In this document: positions 1 through 5,172 of the stretch, one piece after another
Numbering within the stretch: position 1 is the first letter of the stretch
Layout of the letters: each line of letters begins with the position of its first letter
NCBI GenBank assembly: GCA_031367505.1
Contig: JANLPY010000093.1
Span: forward strand, 1 to 5,172
Source: JAKFWF01 sp031367505
Lineage (GTDB): Bacteria > Pseudomonadota > Alphaproteobacteria > Rhizobiales > Hyphomicrobiaceae
DNA length: 5,172 nt
Direction: 5' to 3'
Made by a program: the position numbers and the translations under genes
Notes under the pieces: generated by a model
Database searches by the model: none
What the model was told of the DNA's origin: nothing
What the model saw: the letters and a program-made list of their open reading frames with translations, nothing else

Positions 1-262
1 CACCACCACGGCTTTTGACCGCAGCAGCTTGCAGTGGCTTGGGATCAGCACCTGATTGCCGAACCCGAAGGGTCCTCCTTCATCTCTCGTACAGTTGCGC
101 GCAACCGTTTGGACCGGCTACGCTCGTGACACACGACCCAAATCAGCAATACACACTTGCTGTGATCGTTCAGCTAACTGCAGCCAAAGCGGAAGTCCCG
201 TCCGAGCCTGTAAGAGTTTGATTGCATAGCGGATACTGGCGGATGCGGGGCGAGCAACCTTT
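1..262. other. Left flank without an assignable gene
   Basis: This stretch lies downstream of the kdpDE operon. One plus-strand frame is open from the window edge to a stop at about 222-224, but its translation is rich in Cys, Arg and Pro, resembles no family I know, and has no convincing ribosome-binding site. A second frame is open for 17 codons from the edge to a stop at 53-55 and could be the last residues of a gene lying to the left, which cannot be judged from so little. A 6-bp inverted repeat (CAGCAA at 144-149, TTGCTG at 157-162) has no T-run after it, so it is not a convincing terminator. I see no clear terminator for kdpE on the minus strand. Confidence 0.5.
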
Positions 263-958
263 CTATTCGGTATCGACGGCACGATAGCCGATTCCAGTTT
301 CGGTGAGGATCAGCGAAGGCTCTGCCGGATTGTCCTCCAATTTCTGCCGAAGTTGGCCTATGAACACACGCAAATATTGGTAGTCAGCGCTGTGGGCTAC
401 CCCCCAAACCTCGGTCAAAATGTGACGGTGGGTCAGCACGCGTCCGGCATGACGTGCCAACAGGACCAGTAGGTCGAATTCCTTTGGAGTGAGGTGCATG
501 GGCTCCCCACCGCGTGTCACTTGATGCGTGCCAGTATCGACACGAACCGAGCCAATGCCATACACTGACGGCTCGACAGGTGGGGTGGACGCTTGGCGGC
601 GAAGCACGGAGCGCAATCGGGCCAAAAGCTCACCGATCGCAAACGGCTTGTTGACGTAGTCATCTGCCCCGAGGTCGAGCGCGGCAATTTTTTCCGCCTC
701 CCGGTCCCGGGCCGACAGGACAATGATTGGAACGCTCGATCGACGCCGTATCTCCTTGATCACTTCCTTGCCGTCCATGTCGGGTAATCCCAAGTCCACA
801 AGGATTACTGCTGGTGCTTGGATCGACGCCAAGCGCAGCGCTTCTTTGCCCGTCAATGCGGTGAACACCTCGAAGCCGCTGACCGTGAGACTGGGCTTCA
901 GAAATCGGTGGATCTGAGGTTCATCATCGACGACCAAGATTCGCGCCGGCTGCGTCAT
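263..958 (-). CDS. kdpE: KdpE-like OmpR/PhoB-family response regulator
   Basis: This is a 231-residue cytoplasmic response regulator that takes a phosphoryl group from the adjacent KdpD-like kinase and binds DNA to control transcription. The receiver domain spans about residues 5-118. It shows the acidic pair D11-D12, the phospho-acceptor D55 in VDLGLPDMDG, the switch residue S82 and the conserved K104 in NKPF. A linker leads to an OmpR-type winged helix at about 130-228, with LTPKEFDLLVLLARHAGRV, an EVWG motif and the terminal TGIGYR. Length matches the family (E. coli KdpE is about 225 residues). The ATG overlaps the kdpD stop by 4 bp (ATGA), and an AGGGA sequence about 8 nt upstream, inside kdpD, serves as ribosome-binding site, so translation is probably coupled. 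The KdpE name rests on this sequence type and the KdpD-like partner; its target genes are inferred. Confidence 0.93.
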   Translation of the reverse strand: MTQPARILVVDDEPQIHRFLKPSLTVSGFEVFTALTGKEALRLASIQAPAVILVDLGLPDMDGKEVIKEIRRRSSVPIIVLSARDREAEKIAALDLGADDYVNKPFAIGELLARLRSVLRRQASTPPVEPSVYGIGSVRVDTGTHQVTRGGEPMHLTPKEFDLLVLLARHAGRVLTHRHILTEVWGVAHSADYQYLRVFIGQLRQKLEDNPAEPSLILTETGIGYRAVDTE

Positions 959-2577
959 GAGAGTTGTCCCTTGTCATCGCCAGCCAACCCGACGCCGGAG
1001 CGAGGAACAGGAAAGCGCGCGATGATACGTGTGCCTTGGCGTTTCGCAACTGGGCTCTCTGCATTAATCGATCCGCCCATTCCCTCGACGATGCGTTTGC
1101 ATATCGCGAGACCTAGTCCTGTGCCTGGCACGTTACGTTCGCGAACGCGATAGAAGGTCTCGAAAACGTGCGCCAAGGCATCCGGCGGTATGCCACATCC
1201 CTTGTCCGTTACCGTAAGAATCAGGTTGTGCTCATCGACCGATATGCCTACTGCCACCATCGCACCCGGCTCAGAAAACTTCACGCCGTTGTCGATAAGA
1301 TTCAGCACCACATGCTCAACCAACGTCGTGTCGCCGAGGATTGCCGGCAGGTTCGGCGCCAGCGCGAGCGTTATCTGTGAGTTTTGAAACAGCCGCCGGG
1401 CCCGTCCTACCGCCAGCTGCGCCACCTCTCCCAAGTCCACCCAATCGCGCTTCAGGTCGATGGCGTTTGCTTCGAGGCGCGTCATATCGAGCAGGTTGGA
1501 CACGAACCGCGATAGTCTTTCCGTTTCCTCTTCGATTGCAACCAGCAAATCAGCCCGCGTCTCAGCCGTCATCCCGGCTCCGAGCTCTCGCAAGCTCGTC
1601 ACCGCGCCTAGGATTGATGCGAGCGGTGTGCGTAAATCGTGAGAGAGCGACGACAATAGTGCAGAACGCAGACGCTCGCGCTCGATTTCGTCGCGTGCCA
1701 TAGCGGCTTCAGCCTCAAGGCGGGTTCGTTCAATCGCGATGCACGCATGACGAAAGATCGTCTGCAGTGTTGCGTCGTCATGGAAGCTGATGCTGCGCTG
1801 GCCGTCGAAGGGCGCCAGACCGACGACGCCGAATGCGCCCTTGGCACTCTTCAATGGTTGGAACTCATAGCGAGATCCAGGCCATCCGGGTGCAGCAGCG
1901 TAAATCGTTTCTGCGCTCCTTAACGTACGTTGTGCCGCTTGCCATTCGACCGGTTCCAACGTTGGAGCATCCGGCGTGGAAGCTTGTATTTGCATATCCT
2001 CTTGGTGTTCCAACATGACGACCGCGTGTCCGCGAATGGTCGCTCCGGTTTGGTTTGCAAGTCCCGAAAGGATGGATGCAAGGTCGCGAGAACCAGAGAG
2101 CGTGGCAGCGAAATCGTTTAGTGCCTGTAAGGCGCTGGCTCGTCTCTGGGCTGCATCGGCCGCTTGACGCATCCGGCCGGCGAGGCTGCCGGTCAAGACC
2201 GCGACAACCAAAAATGCGAACAGGGCGAACAACTCCTGCGGGTCTGCGATCGTGAACGTGTAAATTGGATGGATGAAAAAGAAATTGTAAGTGAGGAACG
2301 AAAAGAATGCCACCGTCAGCCCGGTGGTCATCCCAAAGACCAATGCTGCCAGCATGACTGACAATAGGTAGACCAGCGCAACGCTCTGGTGAGGCAACCA
2401 ACGGACCAATGCTAATCCAAACAGGGTTGCCGCAGCTGTCACGATGGCAGCTGTAGCTGCAACAGGCAATCCTGCAAGCGGACGAGGCAGACGGGCCCAG
2501 AACTCCGAAATGTGGACAGATCGATTGGCGGCCACTGAAGGCTGCATGCCCATTGATGATTGGCGGTCTTCCATCAT
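955..2577 (-). CDS. kdpD: Shortened KdpD-like sensor histidine kinase
   Basis: This membrane-bound sensor kinase of 540 residues corresponds to the C-terminal half of KdpD (about 890 residues in E. coli). The N-terminal KdpD domain and the universal-stress-protein domain are absent. After a short hydrophilic start comes a DUF4118-type bundle of four membrane segments (about 38-61, 65-81, 84-102 and 115-134), then an Arg-containing stretch (R135, R137, R145, R146), a GAF-like region (about 150-285) and a charged helical linker. The HisKA domain has phospho-acceptor H313 in SLSHDLRTPL. The ATPase domain shows the N box (N426, N430, K433), G1 (D458, G460, G462), the F box (F472, F475) and G2 (GTGLGLAI, 485-492), so it looks catalytically intact. 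ATG 2577 or the adjacent ATG 2574 is the first possible start: an in-frame TAG lies 15 codons upstream at 2623-2625 with no start codon between. The ribosome-binding site is weak (GAGA about 7 nt upstream). It heads the operon with kdpE and diverges from kup. Confidence 0.9.
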   Translation of the reverse strand: MMEDRQSSMGMQPSVAANRSVHISEFWARLPRPLAGLPVAATAAIVTAAATLFGLALVRWLPHQSVALVYLLSVMLAALVFGMTTGLTVAFFSFLTYNFFFIHPIYTFTIADPQELFALFAFLVVAVLTGSLAGRMRQAADAAQRRASALQALNDFAATLSGSRDLASILSGLANQTGATIRGHAVVMLEHQEDMQIQASTPDAPTLEPVEWQAAQRTLRSAETIYAAAPGWPGSRYEFQPLKSAKGAFGVVGLAPFDGQRSISFHDDATLQTIFRHACIAIERTRLEAEAAMARDEIERERLRSALLSSLSHDLRTPLASILGAVTSLRELGAGMTAETRADLLVAIEEETERLSRFVSNLLDMTRLEANAIDLKRDWVDLGEVAQLAVGRARRLFQNSQITLALAPNLPAILGDTTLVEHVVLNLIDNGVKFSEPGAMVAVGISVDEHNLILTVTDKGCGIPPDALAHVFETFYRVRERNVPGTGLGLAICKRIVEGMGGSINAESPVAKRQGTRIIARFPVPRSGVGLAGDDKGQLS

Positions 2578-2663
2578 TTTGAATTCTCTGCTGCTCGTAG
2601 AGCGCGTCGTCCCAGAACTACGCTACCGCAATCGGCATGCCGGATCGTCAGAAAGTGCTGATC

Positions 2664-2680
2664 TTTATGAGATCCTTATG
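2664..2680 (+). promoter_or_regulatory. kdpE box: Putative KdpE operator (tandem half-sites)
   Basis: TTTATG (2664-2669) is followed after 5 bp by CTTATG (2675-2680), giving a direct repeat with an 11-bp period; extended to ATCTTTATG/ATCCTTATG it is 8 of 9 identical. OmpR-family dimers bind head-to-tail repeats about one helical turn apart. The E. coli kdpFABC operator as I recall it has the same layout, TTTATA, 5 bp, TTTACA. The site is 89 bp upstream of the kup ATG and 86 bp upstream of the kdpD ATG, so it could serve either gene or both. Function is inferred from resemblance and position. Confidence 0.5.
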
Positions 2681-2758
2681 CTTCGGCCCTGAGTTCCGCA
2701 TCGCTTCCTTACGTGAGATCCGCGATATCGCCTGGTAGGCAACTATGTAAACCCTGCC

Positions 2759-2762
2759 GAGG
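2759..2762 (+). promoter_or_regulatory. Ribosome-binding site deciding the kup start
   Basis: GAGG sits 7 nt upstream of ATG 2770. The reading frame is open further upstream to a GTG at 2713, but that codon lacks comparable spacing to a purine-rich site, and the 19 extra residues it would add do not resemble Kup N-termini. This supports ATG 2770. Confidence 0.7.
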
Positions 2763-2769
2763 CGAGACA

Positions 2770-4674
2770 ATGTCAACATCGACCATCGCGCCCCTAGCGG
2801 ACGCGTCTTCCCATGATTCAAGAAAAACGGGTTTTTGGGCGCTGACTCTCGGTTCGATCGGTGTTGTCTATGGCGATATTGGCACGAGCCCGCTTTACGC
2901 GATCAAGGAGTCGCTAACCGCTGCGCGTGGCACCGGCACGCTGTCGTCCGGCATGATCTTCGGTGTTTTGTCGCTGATGCTTTGGGCACTCATCATCATC
3001 GTGACCCTGAAGTACGTGCTCATTATGCTACGTGCCGATAACAATGGCGAAGGCGGCACATTGAGCCTTATGGCGCTGGCGCAGCGTGCTCTTGGCGACC
3101 GAGGCCGTGTCGTAGCTTTGCTCGGCATGACGGGCGCTGCGCTGTTTTACGGCGATGCAATGATTACACCTGCAATTTCCGTTCTATCGGCCGTCGAAGG
3201 ATTGAATCTCATCACTCCCGCCTTCGACCCCTTCGTACTGCCGGTCAGTCTAGCCATCCTGCTTGGTTTGTTCGCAATTCAAAGCCGGGGGACCGCGAGA
3301 ATTGCCGTCTGGTTCGGGCCCGTCATCATTGTCTGGTTTGCCGCGTTGGCGATTGGGGGGATCGCTAATATTGCGAAGCAACCGGGCATCGTCACCGCGT
3401 TCAATCCACTACATGGCATATTGTTCTTGTCGTCACACGGCGTGGCAGGCCTGATTGCGTTAGGTGCCGTCTTCCTGGCCGTCACCGGCGCGGAGGCCTT
3501 ATATGCCGATCTCGGTCATTTCGGTCGTGGCCCCATTCGAACGGCTTGGCTGTTCCTGGTATTCCCGGCGCTGGCGCTGAACTATCTAGGGCAGGGTGCG
3601 CTCCTGCTCGAACACCCGGAAGCTTTGGAAAACCCCTTCTTCAAGCTTTATCCGGCATGGGCGCTCGTGCCAATGATTGGCCTCGCTACGCTGGCGACGA
3701 TTATCGCTAGTCAGGCCGTCATTACCGGCGCCTATTCGATGACCCAACAGGCCATTCAACTCGGCCTCCTGCCGCGCATGAATATTCGACGCACCTCGGC
3801 CAAGGAGAAGGGCCAGATTTATGTGCCGGCAGTGAACTGGCTGCTGCTGATTGCTGTGCTGTTCTTGACAGCCGCGTTCAAGAGTTCCAGCGCACTCGCC
3901 TCTGCCTACGGTATTTCCGTCACCGGCACCATGGTGGTGACGGTCATCCTCGCAACGATTGTGGCACGCTACTACTGGCATTGGTCGTGGGTACGCTGCG
4001 CGCTCGTCATGATACCATTTCTGATCGTCGATCTGGTCTTCTTGGGAGCGAACCTTCTCAAAATTGTTGAAGGCGGCTGGTTGCCGCTATTCGTCGGCGC
4101 ATGCCTGCTCGTGACGATGATGACCTGGCAACGGGGCGCACGTCTTCTCAGTGCCAAATCACAAAGAGAAGAATTGTTATTGAAGGACTATCTGCCGATG
4201 CTCGAGTCGAAGTCGAGAGATCGCGTTCCGGGCACTGCCATTTTCATGACAAGTCACCCTCACAATGTGCCGAGTGCGCTAATGCACAATCTGAAGCACA
4301 ATAAAATCTTGCACCGCCGCAATATCATCGTCTGCATCGAAACAGTCGATACACCCCGGGTCGGCGAAACAGAACGCGGACGTACCGAGCAACTTTCCGA
4401 TGCCTTTACGATCGTTCATTTGAAGTTCGGCTACATGGATGCCCCAGATGTACCGCGAGCGCTCATGCGCCGGTATCTGCACCTTGATCTCAATCCAATG
4501 GAGACATCGTATTTCCTGTCACGTCGAGCGCTTCGGCCGGCGGCGCGATCGGAAATGCCAGTTTGGCAGGACCGACTATTCATCTGGTTGGCTCGCCACG
4601 CCAGCGATGCCTCGCAGTACTTCAAGATCCCAAATGACCGTGCAATCGAAGTCGGTACGCAGGTCGTGATTTAA
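2770..4674 (+). CDS. kup: Kup low-affinity potassium uptake transporter
   Basis: This inner-membrane K+ transporter of the KUP/HAK/KT family (K+/H+ symport in characterised members) has 634 residues from ATG 2770, against 622 in E. coli. The membrane domain (about residues 20-460, some 12 segments) carries the family signatures GVVYGDIGTSPLY (31-43), RADNNGEGG (88-96), FYGDAMITPAISVLSAVEG (126-144) and GAEALYADLGHFG (240-252). D36, D129 and E242 fall, with no gap, on E. coli D23, E116 and E229, residues reported as essential for transport; Asp for Glu at position 129 is conservative. A hydrophilic cytoplasmic C-terminal domain follows, with RVPGTAIFM, LMHNLKHNK and METSYFLS motifs and the typical end EVGTQVVI. 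There is no sign of frameshift or decay. The gene is divergent from kdpDE and probably monocistronic. Regulation by the neighbouring two-component system is inferred from the putative operator upstream. Confidence 0.96.
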   Translation: MSTSTIAPLADASSHDSRKTGFWALTLGSIGVVYGDIGTSPLYAIKESLTAARGTGTLSSGMIFGVLSLMLWALIIIVTLKYVLIMLRADNNGEGGTLSLMALAQRALGDRGRVVALLGMTGAALFYGDAMITPAISVLSAVEGLNLITPAFDPFVLPVSLAILLGLFAIQSRGTARIAVWFGPVIIVWFAALAIGGIANIAKQPGIVTAFNPLHGILFLSSHGVAGLIALGAVFLAVTGAEALYADLGHFGRGPIRTAWLFLVFPALALNYLGQGALLLEHPEALENPFFKLYPAWALVPMIGLATLATIIASQAVITGAYSMTQQAIQLGLLPRMNIRRTSAKEKGQIYVPAVNWLLLIAVLFLTAAFKSSSALASAYGISVTGTMVVTVILATIVARYYWHWSWVRCALVMIPFLIVDLVFLGANLLKIVEGGWLPLFVGACLLVTMMTWQRGARLLSAKSQREELLLKDYLPMLESKSRDRVPGTAIFMTSHPHNVPSALMHNLKHNKILHRRNIIVCIETVDTPRVGETERGRTEQLSDAFTIVHLKFGYMDAPDVPRALMRRYLHLDLNPMETSYFLSRRALRPAARSEMPVWQDRLFIWLARHASDASQYFKIPNDRAIEVGTQVVI

Positions 4675-5032
4675 AGCTTCGTCCGCTGTTAGGCGTCCGC
4701 GAAAGTCTGTATCGGCTTACGGATCGTCCGTGCTTGGCCCTCCGCGTCATGACGACGACGGTCGGTCTCTGGCCGCTGCGAAGTTAGACACCGGCGTACC
4801 TGTGGTGTTAAACCCGGCGCTGGGTTCCGGACTATGTCCGCTGTCAGAGGTCGAGCGGCCGTGCCTGAGCGACGATCTCAGTGCTGAGTATCACCGAGAG
4901 GCGATGACGGCTTTCTCTGCCTCTCGACGATCAAGGAAAGGATAGATAGAAAGCCCCGTTATCAGGCGGCTTCAGGGAAGGCTCACGATCTCAACGGCGG
5001 CGCCCCACTCGCGCGGCCGCTTTAAATTTTCG
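4675..5032. other. Intergenic stretch with several small inverted repeats
   Basis: This 358-bp gap lies between the convergent ends of kup and the partial ribonuclease gene. A GTG-initiated frame at 4730-4945 (71 codons) lacks a ribosome-binding site and family resemblance, so I do not call it. Visible inverted repeats are AACCC/GGGTT (4811-4815, 4822-4826), CGGAC/GTCCG (4828-4832, 4836-4840), CTCAG/CTGAG (4877-4881, 4884-4888), the 8-bp pair CGAGAGGC/GCCTCTCG (4895-4902, 4919-4926) and AAGCC/GGCTT (4951-4955, 4968-4972). None has a T-run directly after it. I recognise no RNA gene, insertion sequence or attachment site. Confidence 0.55.
4997..5030 (+). terminator. Possible intrinsic terminator after kup
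   Basis: GCGGC at 4997-5001 can pair with GCCGC at 5016-5020 (an inner GCGC/GCGC pairing is an alternative), followed at once by TTTAAATTTT at 5021-5030. A GC-rich stem with a T-rich tail fits an intrinsic terminator for plus-strand transcription arriving from kup. The weak points are the long loop, the T-tract broken by AAA, and the distance of over 300 bp from the kup stop. Read on the minus strand the same hairpin lies just past the ribonuclease stop but lacks a T-run. Confidence 0.35.
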
Positions 5033-5172
5033 TCACCCCACCAATTCAAAGTCAATGTAGCCTCGATCGACATGCACGCGGTCGAGTTTGACCTTGACCT
5101 GCTGGCCGACCTTGACCGGGCGTGAGGTGTCGAGCTTGCCTTCTGCGGGCGGATCGAAAACGCGGACCCAGA
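5033..5172 (-). CDS. C-terminal end of a probable RNase II-family (RNB) ribonuclease, partial
   Basis: A minus-strand frame enters from the right edge and ends at a TGA (5035-5033), giving the last 45 residues of a longer protein. The segment reads WVRVFDPPAEGKLD, then VKVGQQVKVKLDRVHVDRG, and ends YIDFELVG. The alternating hydrophobic pattern with G-x-x-V-x-V-x-L and a terminal GYIDFE is what I know from the S1-like OB barrel closing RNB-domain exoribonucleases, 3'-5' RNA-degrading enzymes of the RNase II/R family. The catalytic RNB domain lies outside the window, so the name is a family-level inference; another S1/OB-fold protein remains possible. It is convergent with kup, with no visible functional link to potassium. 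Confidence 0.55.
   Translation of the reverse strand, partial: WVRVFDPPAEGKLDTSRPVKVGQQVKVKLDRVHVDRGYIDFELVG

Larger units (their letters stand above)
2578..2769. promoter_or_regulatory. Divergent kdpD-kup promoter region
   Basis: These 192 bp separate the divergent starts of the sensor kinase and kup, so both promoters are expected here. I see no strong sigma70 -35/-10 pair for either direction, which would fit activator-dependent promoters but proves nothing. Structured elements are an 11-bp-period direct repeat (2661-2680), a further similar half-site at 2708-2713, the sequence TGAGATCC twice (2668-2675 and 2714-2721), and a perfect 10-bp palindrome GCGATATCGC at 2722-2731. Confidence 0.6.

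Noticed and set aside
2..55. Possible C-terminal fragment of a gene entering from the left
   Set aside because: Seventeen codons before a stop are too few to tell from chance and match nothing I recognise with confidence.
144..162. Inverted repeat CAGCAA/TTGCTG as a terminator for kdpE
   Set aside because: It is more than 100 bp past the kdpE stop, has a weak 6-bp stem and lacks a T-run in either direction.
229..244. GCGGAT direct repeat with 10-bp period downstream of kdpE
   Set aside because: Only two 6-bp copies, no extension and no associated feature; likely chance.
818..1153. 111-codon plus-strand open frame across the kdpE-kdpD junction
   Set aside because: It is antisense to two well-supported genes and has no family resemblance.
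1865..2401. 178-codon minus-strand open frame
   Set aside because: It lies entirely within kdpD in another frame, is Arg/His/Cys-rich and resembles no family; it is a by-product of GC-rich codon use.
2713..2769. GTG start extending kup by 19 residues
   Set aside because: The extension is Cys/Arg-rich, unlike Kup N-termini, and overlaps the putative regulatory sequences, while ATG 2770 has a well-spaced GAGG and gives a normal-length protein.
3586..3981. 131-codon minus-strand open frame inside kup
   Set aside because: It is antisense to a highly conserved membrane domain and its translation lacks recognisable motifs.
4730..4945. 71-codon GTG-initiated frame after kup
   Set aside because: No ribosome-binding site, no family resemblance, and composition similar to the non-coding surroundings.

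Overview
The window looks like a chromosomal piece from a proteobacterium of moderately high GC. The protein families and the Kup sequence fit an alpha- or betaproteobacterium, but I cannot name a genus. It carries a compact potassium-homeostasis locus: a KdpD/KdpE-type two-component system on the minus strand, divergent from a Kup potassium transporter on the plus strand. The tail of an unrelated gene, probably an RNase II-family ribonuclease, enters from the right edge.

Layout. Bases 1-262 hold no gene I can support. A kdpE-like response regulator (263-958, minus) follows, overlapping by 4 bp a KdpD-like sensor kinase (955-2577, minus), so the two are one operon transcribed kinase first. 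A 192-bp divergent intergenic region (2578-2769) contains a direct repeat that resembles the KdpE operator. kup runs from 2770 to 4674 (plus). A 358-bp gap without a convincing gene (4675-5032) contains several small inverted repeats and a possible terminator. The last 140 bases (5033-5172, minus) are the 3' end of the probable ribonuclease gene, convergent with kup.

How it works together (inference). Classical KdpDE controls the high-affinity K+ pump KdpFABC. Here no kdpFABC gene is in view, the sensor has only the C-terminal, membrane-plus-kinase part of KdpD, and the neighbouring transporter is Kup. A KdpE-box-like element lies about midway between the two divergent transcripts. The simplest model is that this shortened KdpDE senses K+ or osmotic state at the membrane and adjusts kup, its own operon, or both. 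The gene families are all known. I found no evidence of a wholly new system; the noteworthy points are the shortened KdpD paired with kup and the putative operator between them.
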